From Chrysoperla carnea (Eukaryota > Arthropoda > Insecta > Neuroptera > Chrysopidae): DNA of 64,000 nt. The position numbers and the translations under genes were made by a program. The stretch lies in contig NC_058340.1 in the NCBI RefSeq assembly GCF_905475395.1, positions 63,900,181-63,964,180 on the forward strand. Reading direction: 5' to 3'. The notes under the pieces were generated by a model. It ran no database searches. It was not told where the DNA came from and saw only the letters and a program-made list of their open reading frames with translations. Positions 1 to 10,200 of the stretch are shown here, piece by piece (within the stretch, counting starts at the first letter, position 1; the number at the start of each line of letters is the position of its first letter).

Positions 1-1179
1 ATTTAGCTGAATTATAACCGAAATGAGAAAATAGTTTTGGGGGAAGAAATTACTTTAGAAATTACTATCAGGATAATAAGAATTTGATGTACACAGCTCC
101 GTTCAATAATTACATTATCTGTAACCCCTCGAATATTACAACAGCTGCTCAATTTATTTATATTAAAAATACCAAAATATTATTACATCTGACTGACAGT
201 AATGTAAAACATTTTTATAAAATGTTATATTAGCAGAACTAATTTGTAATTATTCATTATTACAAACAATTTACGCTTGTGTGACCTTCAATTACGTCAT
301 GTAAATATCATTTATTTTTGAAATATACAGCAACATTACTTTAAAGAATATTTCTTTTGTTGCCAAATGGCTTCTTTATTTTACGTAAACAATGCTCTAA
401 AAAAATGAGGGAATAAGGAAGTTGTTTGTAAGATTTTACGCAAATGAGGTATCACAAAGTAGGGGGTGCCATTTGAAATTTCAAAGTTCTGGTAGCTAGG
501 GATGAAAGGATGAAACCTAAAATTCCCTAGGTATCATTTTTGAACTTCCCCCTCAATTTCTAAATCGAAGTGTTTTCACTCAAAACAATAATTACATAAG
601 GTCAAGAGTTGTTAATGGTGGATAATTTTGAAATGGTGGATAATTATTGAAACACACTGTATAGTAAAATAAAAAGTGGTAGTTAATATTTTTCATGGCC
701 AGGAGAACTGTCGATAACTAATGACAAAGAATAGTTCAAAGAACATTTTTCAATGAATTTTAAGGACTTTGACCGAAAGCGATTTTCCTATCAAATCGTA
801 CCTTTAAGGGGGTTGTCATACATTTAAATTAATATTATGGATCAGTTTGTATTTGAACAGAATACACCACAAAATTCAATGATCCATGTATTTTAATAAA
901 TAATTAATCTCATGACCTGATCAATTTTTTAATAAAATAGGTAGGACGAAACACATCATGTAAAAGTTTAGCATCCGGCAATATGTTCAATATCATCGAT
1001 AGTATTTATCCCATAATATAAATTAATAGCGGATATAGATTGTCTACAAAATTTATACGATGAAAGCAAATGAATCGCGAGCTAACAATAATTAATTTTT
1101 CACTCTTTTAAGATAATCGAACAAGCTAGAAAATTATTGATCCTAATAAATCCTATGACAACATCGTATTTGGGAATTA
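1..1179. other. AT-rich DNA without recognisable gene
   Basis: No exon, RNA gene or convincing ORF. A patch at 455-660 (AAGTAGGGGGTGCCATTTG to AAACACACTGTATAG) may be a transposon relic ending in a CACTGTATA-type terminus. Confidence 0.5.
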
Positions 1180-2186
1180 ACAGACAATACACCAAATTTG
1201 CCTGTATTATCAAAAAAATTGAATTTTTTTAATTTACGGCGTCCTCAGAATCCAAAAAATTGAATTTTGCTCTATCGCATCCAAATTTTATCCAATTTTG
1301 ATAAACCAAGTATGTAATGCTACTAAATTTGGGTCATACTTTTCAAATTTGTGAACAAAATTAACCTAGGTCTGATCAGTTTCCAGAATGTGGACTCTTG
1401 GTCTAGGATATAAGCACATAAATGATAGCTAGCGAAAAATTGACATCACAGCTTAAAATAATGATCCAAAATTAGTGGGTTTCAAAATAACTTACAACAA
1501 AATCCGATCAAATTTGCTAGTGTTATCAAAAATATCGAATTTTTTAACTTTGTGACGTCATCAGAATCCAAAAAATTGAATTTTGCTCTATCACATTCAA
1601 ATTTTATCCAATTTTGAATAGCCAAGTTTGTTATCCTACTAAATTTGGACCATACTTTTCAAATTTGTGATCAAAATTAACCAAGCTCTAATAGGTTTCC
1701 AGAATGTGGAATCCTGGTCCCGAAATTAAACACATAAGTGATAGCTAGCGAAAAATTGGCATCACATCTGAAAAGAATGACCTAAAATTAGTGGGTTTCA
1801 AAAAAAATTCCAATACGATCGGATCAAATTTGCCTGTGTTATCAAAAATATTGAATTTTTTAACTTTATGACGTCATCAGAATTAAAAAAATTTAATTTT
1901 GCTCTATCACATCCAAATTTTATCCGATTTGGATAAACCAAGTATGTTATCCTACTAAATTTGGGTCATACTTTTCATATTTGTGATCAAAGTTAACCTA
2001 GCTTTAATAGGTTGCCAGAATATGGAACCCTGGTCCCAAAATTAACACATAAGTGATAACGAGCGAAAAACTGGCATCACAGATGAAAAGAATAACTCAA
2101 AATTAGTGGGTTTCAAAAAAAAAAGCCAATAAAATCGGATCAAATATGCATTTGTTATCAAAAAAGTCGAATTTTTTAACTTTATG
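1180..2186 (+). repeat. Tandem array of a ~317-bp palindromic repeat unit, about 3.2 copies
   Basis: Landmarks recur at about 317-bp steps. The sequence near AACCTAGGTCTGATCAG (about 1363) recurs near 1678 and 1995. Each unit also carries GATAGCTAGCGAAAAA, CCCAAAATTAGTGGGTTTC-like, GACGTCATCAGAAT, TTTGCTCTATCACAT and TACTAAATTTGGGTCATAC-like blocks. The copies differ at scattered positions, so the array is not recent. Other arrays or single units of the family lie near 27.1, 39.6 and 60.8 kb. No coding potential is seen. The array ends abruptly near 2186, inside the A/T block before the TGACGTCA motif. Confidence 0.85.
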
Positions 2187-3351
2187 TAAATTAATGAGCG
2201 CCTTTTAGATGATTCTTCACTAACTTTTTGTTTTATGTATAAAACATACGTTTTGTCTTGCGCCTCTGTTTCTTTTGCGACGGTGGCGGGTACCTCCTTT
2301 GCCACGCGCTAGCTACGGACCCAATAATAAGGTCTGTATATTTACAGAATTAGTGCCTTGCGATCAAAATACATTTCAAATTGATACATTTTTTTCCATC
2401 TCCCGTATAAAAACATACAAAGACCATAAGTAAAATGGGTTTAATAGTATTAATATTGATGCAGTCATAAATTGAAACTTTATAATAAGTATGTGTGTCT
2501 ATTTTTTAAGTGGTTTATTTGTTGACAGGCCAAGCACATCAATAATTTAATGTCACAATGATTGGAATTAACTGCTTTTTTTTTAAGTCACTCAAATATA
2601 TAGATCAATTAACAGGAACATATGTTGATTTATTGATATTAAATTCCATTTAAAAAGTACTCTAGACGCTTCCTACGAATATCATTTTGAGAGTCTAGTT
2701 AGAGTATACTAATAATTTTATGGTTTTTATAAAAATAAATTTATTTATAGCCTGTTTATTAGATTTAATAAAACTAGGGAATTTTTATTGGTAATTTATC
2801 TAAATTAATTGAAGTCATAGTGGGTTTGTTATATTTATTTATCTGAAGGTAAAAATAATCCATATAAAACTTTTTGGTAGGGATGAGTTTACATGGGCGG
2901 CTCCAGGATTACATCCAGGGAGTTGCATCGGTCTCTACAATAGAGTGGAATCAAAACAATCGACTTTTTTTACGCCCGATATCGAAAAATTGATTGCTAT
3001 GCAGCTCTAGAAAATTATTTCCAAAAACAAGCTCTTAACGTTAATTGAAAGGTCCTACATATGAGTCCAATAAAAGAAACTTTTAAACTACCATTCAAAT
3101 TGGAAGCCTGCATTTTTAATATAAGTTCGTTTTGACAGTTAAAAAATATTGAAATCAATTAAGGGGGTAGAAACAAGTTAAAACTACCCCTTAAATAACT
3201 TTTGAACCCCTTGTACCCCATTCCGGTGCCCATGCCCGTTTAGAATGTAATACAATGGATGAAACTTTCTAAAGGCGGGATGAAAACAAATAACTCTCCG
3301 TCTTAGAAGTTTTATATTTATTTAAATAATTTGTTGTTGTTGTTATTACAG
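2187..3351. other. Region upstream of the first ADAMTS-like exon
   Basis: A less AT-rich patch at 2200-2330 has a minus-strand reading MAKEVPATVAKETEAQDK that is not recognised. A transposon-like GGGCGGCTCCAGGATTACAT lies at 2894. From 3300 the DNA is the 3' end of the intron leading to the acceptor at 3351. The TSP1 exon that should precede was not found. Confidence 0.5.
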
Positions 3352-3454
3352 CCGTGTCCAAGCTCATCACTTGATTTTCGCCTCGAACAATGTGCAGCAT
3401 TTAATAACCGGCTTTTTCGTGGTGTAAAACACATATGGATTCCATACACGGAAG
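3352..3454 (+). CDS. Exon of an ADAMTS-like/papilin-type protein (start of cysteine-rich module)
   Basis: The exon follows a pyrimidine-rich tract ending in TTATTACAG and is closed by the donor GTAAGT at 3455. It is 103 nt long, starts in phase 0 and ends after one base of a codon. It reads 34 residues containing DFRLEQCAAFN, then FRG, then WIPYTE. In ADAMTS, ADAMTS-like and papilin proteins this DFR..QC..FN...F.G....W.PY pattern lies just after the first thrombospondin type-1 repeat and opens the cysteine-rich module. These are secreted matrix proteins; papilin and the ADAMTS-like proteins lack the protease domain. The next exon continues the module in the right phase, which strongly supports a real gene. 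No TSP1 or metalloprotease exon was found upstream in the window, so protease or non-protease cannot be decided. Papilin, a lonely-heart/ADAMTSL6-like protein, or a true ADAMTS are all possible. Confidence 0.88.
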
Positions 3455-3629
3455 GTAAGTTTTGTTTCGGTAAATTCTAGGTTTTTTTCAATGTGATAAA
3501 CAATCTACATCTACCTGGGTAAATTTAACACGCGCCGAATTAACTTCAAAAAAAATAAAAATCCAAAAGTAAGGAATCCTGACAAATGCAATTTTAACTT
3601 AAACAAATAGTAGGCTGGAAAAAACTAGA

Positions 3630-3640
3630 TAAAAAATAAA
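3630..3640 (-). terminator. Pol III oligo-T terminator of tRNA-Glu
   Basis: Directly after the tRNA discriminator base, the minus strand reads TTTATTTTTTATC, with a run of six T. This is the usual pol III stop signal. Confidence 0.7.
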
Positions 3641-3712
3641 TTCCGGTACCGGGAATCGAACCCGAGCCTCCTGGGTGAGAGCCAGGTATCCTAGCCACTA
3701 GACCATACCGGA
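3641..3712 (-). tRNA. tRNA-Glu (anticodon CUC)
   Basis: Read on the minus strand, the 72-nt sequence folds into a full cloverleaf. The acceptor stem TCCGGTA pairs perfectly with TACCGGA, followed by discriminator A. A D-arm with GGTCTAGTGGCTAGGA (box A region) follows, then an anticodon stem CCTGG/CCAGG holding CTCTCAC with anticodon CTC. The T-arm CGGGTTCGATTCCCG (box B) has one wobble pair at its base. The overall pattern is that of eukaryotic tRNA-Glu. The minus strand downstream has a run of six T, a normal pol III terminator. No intron and no encoded CCA are present, as expected for a eukaryote. The gene lies inside the 3455-4038 intron of the ADAMTS-like gene, in the opposite direction. 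Confidence 0.95.
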
Positions 3713-4038
3713 TGGATTACTACTGCTTCATGCATCTTAGATATTCCAATAGCATTTACTTATATCGGTCTTGTATTTATATAGAGTGTTTAATAAAACA
3801 TGAAATTTAAATATGTTGTTAACTAAAACTTATAAATTAAGTTTTTCGTGGGATAGATATATTTCGGTTAGCCATACTACAAAATATTTCGTACCATACC
3901 ATATGTCTAAAATTGTCCAGCCGTAGATAAATGGTACTTCTTTTCAAAGGCCTTTCAAAGTTAATGTTAGACGTGTCTTGTTGCAATTATTATATTTTTC
4001 TATTTGCAAGTTACTAATTAAGTTTGATTGTTTTTTAG

Positions 4039-4202
4039 CCTCAGAAGAATGTCAATTAAATTGTCGACCAATTGGTCAAGATTTCTATGCAATTTTAAAC
4101 CGTACCGTTGTGGATGGTACATCATGCAGTCGTCCTTTAACCATTGGAGGATTACCTGCTGCAACAATAATGCGTGGAATGTGTGTGGAAGGAAAATGTC
4201 GG
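4039..4202 (+). CDS. Next exon of the ADAMTS-like/papilin-type protein (cysteine-rich module)
   Basis: The exon lies between the acceptor TTTTTTAG (ending 4038) and the donor GTAAGT at 4203. Its first two bases complete the split codon from the exon ending at 3454, giving alanine, and it ends in phase 0. It encodes ECQLNCRPIGQDFYAI, an NRT glycosylation sequon, VVDGTSC, and ends MCVEGKCR. The pattern C.LNC...G..FY.......VVDGT.C.....CV.G.CR is diagnostic of the ADAMTS/papilin cysteine-rich module, whose cysteines form disulfides in the secreted protein. About a dozen extra residues (RPLTIGGLPAATIM) lie between the DGTSC cysteine and the CVEG motif, more than I recall for the family. The expected continuation, VGCD followed by the spacer domain, should start in a later exon, which I could not find. 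A continuous reading running past 4202 into the intron is not real. Confidence 0.9.
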
Positions 4203-4857
4203 GTAAGTCGTATTAAAATTTTCATTTATACTTAATAATTTTATTTTAATATTTAATTACATTATTAATTTATTTTCTTTTGTTTTGTTTTTCTATAAAT
4301 TTTTTGGTATAAATAGAAACTGAAGACGAAATAATAAATTTCGAAACGTTTTGACTCTTATTTTGATATAATTATAAATTTGTTTAAAGTGTAAATAAAG
4401 CTTTTCTAGTATTTCGTCTATGGGCCTATTTATTATCGAATGTCTCGAAAATAAAAAGTATTCAACCATATGTGTGTGTTCATATGTATATATGAACTTT
4501 TTTTCATTATTTTTATTGTAAGGAACATCACTTTAAGTTTTGTGTGCTTTATTAATGATACATCCTATATAAAAATATATAAAATAAAATATGAATTTAT
4601 AAATAAATAATGAAGTGTAGCGTAGTCTAGCGGAGTAACTAGTAACAGGCGAGTAACTACATTATTTACTTTCATAACTTTTAATAATAATCACTATTTT
4701 ATGAACTTTATATACACTTATTATTATTTGTAATAGATGGCTCTGTTTTACTTGTAAATAACTTGTTAGTAAAACTTTTAATTGCTATACGAATTACTTA
4801 AGGTAGTATGAACGCCAAGGAAAGTTTTATCATGTGGTTAAAATAATTTTTACCTTA
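4203..4857. other. Start of the intron after the second ADAMTS-like exon
   Basis: It begins with the donor GTAAGT. AT-rich, with no exon or ORF. The next exon of the gene (expected to begin with a VGCD-type residue set) was not found here or later in the window. Confidence 0.5.
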
Positions 4858-5062
4858 TTTTCAACGAAACATAGAACTACAATTTTGTATATCTGCCTTG
4901 GTTTTCGAAATATCGAAAGCTAAATAATTAAACAAAATTTTCAATTTTCGATATTTTGAAAATTACTCCAGAAATCGAATAATTTTATTCTTACTTTTCT
5001 ACATCAAAATTGAAAATATTTTTTAATTTGTGTCTCACTACCATGCTCATACATCCTTAATG
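4858..5062 (+). repeat. Partial copy of the palindromic MITE found at 45.2 kb
   Basis: It contains TTGGTTTTCGAAATATCGAA, CTAAATAATTAAACAAAATT, AATTTTATTCTTACTTTTCT and ends CTACCATGCTCATACATCCT. These blocks are found, inverted or direct, in the element at 45228-45546. Only one arm plus the centre is kept. Confidence 0.6.
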
Positions 5063-5235
5063 AGTCGGGGATAATGGTTTTTTTAGTGTCAGTGACTATA
5101 TCCCACCTAAACGAACGGACCGATTTTGATGAATTTTTTTGCATTTATTCAAGTGGATCCGATGATGGTTTAGACTTACCATTCAGTCCACTATAACACT
5201 TTTTAAGGGTTCCGTACCAAAAAAAATTAAATTTC
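5063..5235 (+). repeat. Dispersed repeat fragment with a GGTTCCGTACC end
   Basis: TATATCCCACCTAAACGAAC, then GGACCGATTTTGATG, and finally AAGGGTTCCGTACC resemble repeat ends I recall from many arthropod genomes. There is no ORF. The class cannot be assigned from sequence alone. Confidence 0.35.
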
Positions 5236-5861
5236 AATAAATGGTGGAGGCGCATATAAATCATATATTACGTTACATTGCAACATACTATGTACTCGGT
5301 ATTTTCATAATATTTATTATTCAGGTATCGTGAATCAGTATTTATAAAGCTAAAGGTTGATGATCGAGCTGAGGACCCGCGTTCGAGTCTCAACTTCCGT
5401 GTAAATTTTTCACGTCTTTCTATTTATTTAAATATATTGAGAGAAAAATATGACCTTAGTGATGGCGCTCTACTGCTCACTAGTTTAATTATATTATTAT
5501 TGTTTATAATATTTTAATTTCAATTATAAAAATTATATTTTAATATTTTAATTAATAAATATATATTTTATACAGAGTAATATTAATTTATTATTATTTG
5601 ATATTGATTGCACTAATAAAAGATAATTTGTTAAAAAATATGCCTCGTCACGAACTGATCATCTTGTATTCGTCTTAAATAATTGTTTCATAAAATTGCT
5701 TCAAGCATGATTTTTAAAATCATTTAATACCTATTGAGTATAGATAGGTAGGTGCTTTGCGTACCTCATTAAATACTCCTCAACGATACCTGGTGAGTAA
5801 AAAAAAAAAGCGTAACAGGCCTGGATTAGTGCACAATTTTGAGTGTTCAAGTGAAGCATGG

Positions 5862-6110
5862 AGAAATAAAACTATTCGACCAGTCAGCAAATGTACCCGA
5901 TTTTTGAACTTTTTGGGCCAAAATTACCTTATATACTGAGTTTTACCGAAATTGGAGATACAAAAATTTTTTGCAATGTTTTTAAGGGAAAAAATCGAAA
6001 AAAACGCAAAAAAAAATTTTGTTTTGGAATTTGATGAAACTCGGTAGATGGGGTAATTGTGATCCAAAAAGTATAAAAATCAGGTTAATTTAATGATTGG
6101 ACCATCCATA
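5862..6110 (+). repeat. Single unit of the ~300-bp palindromic repeat family (GGTACC-centred)
   Basis: It starts near AACTATTCGACCAGTCAGCA and runs through TTTTTGGGCCAAAATTACC, TATACTGAGTTTTACCG and ATTTGATGAAACTCGGTAGA to AGTATAAAAATCAGGTTAAT. The two halves are inverted, diverged copies of each other. The central AAGGGGTACCCCTT seen at 17.4 kb is reduced to AAGGGAAAAAATCG, so the dyad centre has been lost. Confidence 0.75.
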
Positions 6111-7139
6111 GTTATCAGAAGATAAATTTCCTTCTTCTTTTCGCAAAATGTTTCTTTTAATTCTATGGATACTACCCAATTTTAAATTATGAGACATTAC
6201 TTCTGAGAGACACTGTATTTATTATAAAAAAACAAATGAAATACTGACCTGACGATCATTATTCGTCAATAGCCTAATGTCAAAAAAACTATTTGGGCCA
6301 CACACAATGCCTGTATGCATGTATAATATATAAGGCCAAGTATACATTTGCTGTCATGTTTATGTGCTACCAAAGCCTACCTATCGGATCGGGTATCAAA
6401 CACATGTGTAATATAAGCAATATTCTACAATTATTTAAGAAAACATTTTATCGCTCTTGGCCTGACTCCGATCTAGCGTTAAAACTACATATGACTTCAC
6501 TTTTAGAATAAATATAACCATATTTCACATATTCTAGACTCTAGAGCAATCGAAACTTTATAATGCATGTTATGGAGATATCATCTGAAATCTCCATCAA
6601 TTTTTTTTGTTAAGCTTTTTAGGCGACAATCTCATTTAAGTCTCGTTATAAGTCTGGTATTTAGATTTACTTATATGGTGTTATTATTTCGTATATACAC
6701 GAAATTTGTTCATATGTATATTACTTCCGTGCTATTGAGAAGCAAGTTTCTCTTCAGCCCAAAATAAAAAAGAATTATGACAAATTGTTTATAAGTAAAT
6801 GATCAATAAACTAATCGATATTAAATATTAATAATGTATATTGTTATAAATCGTTTTAATATTTTATATCTATTCATTAATTTATTCAATTTATTATTAT
6901 TTTTTTTACGTAATTTATTTCATATTATGTGCAGTCAAAGGCATTAGAATGTAAATTTTTACTTCTTAAAAAGGCCTATTTAGTATATTAGTAGTTTTTT
7001 TCTTTGCGATTTCGGTTAACTAATTCATCAGGCGAAAAATGAACCATTGAGTTAATAATTACGCTTTATAGCAGCTGTGTCTCTTAATGGTATTCACGGT
7101 TTATGAAGTCAAACTGAAAATATACAGCTGTTCACTTTT
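6111..7139. other. AT-rich DNA without recognisable gene
   Basis: Short ORFs at 6293-6767 have no known motif. The last ~40 bp resemble the interior of the mariner-like relic found at 34.9-35.0 kb. Confidence 0.5.
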
Positions 7140-7151
7140 GATATCGAATAT

Positions 7152-7376
7152 GGTTAGGTTAGGTTATATTGGCTGTCTTCGAAGGACACACTTAGGCGCT
7201 GTAGAGCCCATTGTGATACCATATAAGCTCCTCAATTTCAGAGGCTGAGTGCACCTCCTTCATGCATATAACATGAACTACACCAGCCCTTCACAACTAT
7301 TAATTGAATTAATATTGTTGCAACGGCGGGAATCGAACCTGCTACCCTAACCATAGCGCGGACGGAATTGACTATC
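7152..7376 (-). mobile_element. tRNA-related SINE sharing its 3' tail with a LINE family
   Basis: Read on the minus strand, the 225-bp insert begins near CCGTCCGCGCTATGG, has a box-B-like GGTTCGATTCCC preceded by GGTTAGGGTAGC, a unique body, and ends in GACAGCCAATATAACCTAAC and further TAACC units. The last ~75 nt resemble the 3' end of the LINE at 59689-60170: GGTATCA, then CTAAGTGTGTCC, then GACAGCCA, then (TAACC)n. Flanks GATATCGAATAT (7140-7151) and GATATTGAATAT (7377-7388) differ at one base and look like a 12-bp target duplication. The anticodon-arm region of a tRNA is absent, so the tRNA origin of the head is an inference. Confidence 0.7.
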
Positions 7377-7388
7377 GATATTGAATAT

Positions 7389-7736
7389 AAGTGGTTGAAA
7401 CATTCCCATCGTTAACAATTCATTCCTAATCCGTCATCTTCAATTCGATTTTGCCTCAAAGTATCCACCTTCATGTTCCATACATGTTTCCTACATATTT
7501 CAGGAGTGATTTCTTGAATCGTTTCCCTTATTATCTGTTCAAAATTAAAATATCGATTCCTATCGAACTTTCTCAATTTGTGGACATCGATATCAAAAAT
7601 AAATTTCTGAATGTTTTATATTTTTGAAAGCAAAGCTTTTTATAAAAAATAAATTTTTTTCGTAAACCTTTTAATAAAAAAGTTTTCCATATGTTGCCAA
7701 CTTAGCTAGCTAGACACCCTGTGTATTCTCAATTTG
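7389..7736 (-). mobile_element. Mariner-like element relic (family with EGGY[V/F]E transposase end)
   Basis: The minus strand starts ACACAGGGTGTCTAGC, then AAGTTGGCAACATATGGAAA, and is collinear with the element at 34330-35235 on the plus strand. Shared blocks include AAGGTTTACGAAAAAAA, GAGAAAGTTCGATAG, GAAACGATTCAAGAAATCAC and GAAGGTGGATAC. It supplies an 'empty site' for the LINE inserted in the 34-kb copy. The element seems to continue at 7100-7151 beyond the SINE, since TGTTCACTTTTGATATC there matches its interior. Confidence 0.7.
7449..7549 (-). pseudogene. Tc1/mariner transposase C-terminal remnant
   Basis: The minus strand reads FEQIIRETIQEITPEICRK and, after a frame change, EHEGGYFEAK followed by a stop. 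The ITPE[IM] block and a terminal GGH/Y-[VF]-E motif are typical of mariner-type transposase C-termini. Compared with the 35.1-kb copy, about 30-40 bp between the two blocks are missing, which explains the frame change. It is non-functional. Confidence 0.5.
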
Positions 7737-9544
7737 GCTATTTAAGCCGATAACGGCCTGTATAATGATTTTAATATTTGCATAAAATAATAAATAAAAT
7801 TAATTGTTATTTTTACAATAATTTAAAATCATAAAAAAAATAATAATAATTTCAAATATATTTATAATAAATCACAATTTGTTTATGCAAATTATTATTA
7901 TTATTATTAAATATTTAATTTAAATGATTATTATTTTATTGAAGTATTAGAACTATAACTGATCTAGTTTCTATATTAAGCTTGTGATTTAGTTGAATTT
8001 CATTTGATCATTTAAAATTATTTAGGTCATTAATATTTGCAGTTGTTAAACTTTGGGTCAATGGAAAACAAAAGAATAGATATCCATTTCATTTTTTTGT
8101 AGTAATTGCAAGGTCTTTGGTATTATTGTATATTAGCGTATGTTTTTGGATTTGTAATTATTAATAAAAATCAGATCAAATTTAAATAAATATATTTTAT
8201 TAATTAAAAAAAAAAAATCGTGAGTAGCTAAACTTCATTACTAAGGTCATATTTCCCCCGTTAGATGCTTCATATTATTAGACTTTTTTTATTAAAACGT
8301 TTGAAGTTTTTTAATTTTACACACAAAATAGGGATCATTTTAGCCTATATAAATGGGATCATTTTACCCGTAACGACATATTTCAATTTCGTCATAAAAA
8401 CTGACCTTAACATTTATTAAACGCTTATGAAAATGTGTTTTAATATTATTAAAAGTCAATAAAAGCCAAGAAGCCAAGAGTAAAAACAGCCAGCCTGCAA
8501 AAACTAAAACAAAAAAAGAAATTTACCTTGAAATTTGTCTTGCCATATATCATAGGCGGTAAAATTAATATTTTTGTTGCGAAACAGAAATTAGCTTATA
8601 CATCACCATATCTTTGTTGAACGATTAATTTGATCATGCGGAAACCATCTATCGATAAATATACTAGAAGACTTTAGTGATTTCCTTAAAACAACAAGGG
8701 ATCATTTTACCCTGGGGATCATTATAGACCACTTTCCTCTAACTCTATTGTCATCGGCTCCGGTAGTATAACTTGTAGGAGTTAACAACTCTTCTTTCGT
8801 CACTTTTAAATTAATATGCCGTCACTTTTAAATTAATATAAGAAACATTGATTTATCACAATCAACAATTTTACCTTGAATTATCCTTTTTTTTTCGCTA
8901 CCTAAAATAGCATATTAATCAACATAGAAATATGTGAAAATAAATATATTATATTTAATTAAATAATCATGAAAAAATAAATTAAATATAATGATTCATA
9001 TAATTGATAATAATTAATTGCAATTACTTGTTATTATTATTATAACTATTATTATTATATTAAATTATAATTTATTAATATTTAAAAAACATATATATAA
9101 ATAAATTTTAATTAATTAATAATATCGGCACACATCATAAAGGTGATTATTGAAAAGTAAAAAAATATTTAAGAAAAAAATACAATCAAAAAATTGTTTA
9201 TAAAAAAAAAAAAATACAGTAAACGTGTTTTAAATAATATATGTATTTTAATATTATATTGAATGCAAATTAATAGAAAACAAAACTGATATATAATAAT
9301 ATATCAATAATATTTAATAATAATAGATCAATCGAATGATTTATTGATCAATTTATCAATATATACATTTGTTTTAAATAAAATAATCATAAATTTTACA
9401 TTATGAAAAACACGTATTTCTTTTCATTTTATATTCTAGAAAATTTTTATTTAGATGTTTATTACTGTTTTATGCAAAATTTTGTCCGTTAAAAAAATCG
9501 ATAATTAACAAATATAAAGAAGGAATAACACAAAAAATATTTAC
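7737..9544. other. Extremely AT-rich DNA, no feature
   Basis: Mostly A/T runs and ATT/AAT simple sequence (7890-7930 and 9030-9120). ACTTTTAAATTAATATRCCG-like sequence is duplicated in tandem at about 8799 and 8823. No gene seen. Confidence 0.5.
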
Positions 9545-10200
9545 ATAGCAGTAATTGGTATTCCAACGTCCATAACTCAGAAACATCTGCATTTGGATCT
9601 TCGATCGGAAAGTTATTTTGCAAGCAAAACTATAGATACATACAAGATGTTATTTAATTGACTTCAGAACTCTTGACTTCTTAAATAAGCTTATAAAGAC
9701 GAACGAAAAAGATATTTACCAAATTTCGTTCACACTACTGCTACCTGGATTCGAAGCCGTAACCTTCCAGCCAGTATTCAAAACAAGTTAACATGCCTTA
9801 ACAAACTCGGTTTCTAGCTGGTTCACCCGGTAAATTATATTCATTATTACATACCATGATAATTACTGAGAGGAGTATAATAAAAAGTGAGATAGATAAT
9901 TTAATAAGTGAACGTATCGATAAAGACAGCAATAATTGTTCTTGTCTTTTTCGTTACATTTAATTATTAAATTATCTATTTTTAAATTTTTATTAAACCC
10001 CACCCAGTCACGACAAGGACATCCTTCTATTTCTAAACGCTCTGGCATTGGATAAATTTATTAATTGATTTGTTGAATTATCTCGAAAATTAGGTCTCAG
10101 ATCAAAATTTGGTTAAGAGGTTTTTCGTTAGTTTTTATACGCTTATTTAAGAAGTCAAGAGTTTTGCAGTAAATTACCGAACACCTTGTATATATTATTA
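9545..10200. repeat. Inverted-repeat locus around the SINE head
   Basis: About 9620-9725 and 10105-10195 are inverted copies. Both include GCTTATTTAAGAAGTCAAGAGTT (minus strand in the left arm), AATTTGGT and a CTTGTATRTAT-like end. The left side continues with TCCAACGTCCATAACTCAGA and GCATTTGGATCTTCG at 9560-9605, a block that recurs near 58350. This is probably an old foldback or MITE-type element. No ORF here is convincing. Confidence 0.5.
9722..9845 (-). mobile_element. Head fragment of the tRNA-Leu-like SINE family
   Basis: The minus strand carries CCGAGTTTGTTAAGGCA (box A side), ACGGCTTCGAATCCAGG (box B) and TAGCAGTAGTGTGAACG, matching the head of the SINE at 29694-30000. The body and tail of that SINE are absent; the sequence passes straight into another repeat at about 9722. 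Confidence 0.6.

Noticed and set aside
1180..2186. CRISPR-like array
   Set aside because: The repeats are contiguous 317-bp units without short repeat/spacer structure, and the genome is eukaryotic.
2042..2305. Minus-strand 87-codon ORF starting MAKEVPATVAKE
   Set aside because: More than half of it runs into the 317-bp repeat, and the first ~40 codons match no domain I know; at most an unknown transposon scrap.
5352..5400. tRNA gene at GCGTTCGAGTCT
   Set aside because: Only a box-B-like match is present; no acceptor, D or anticodon stems form.
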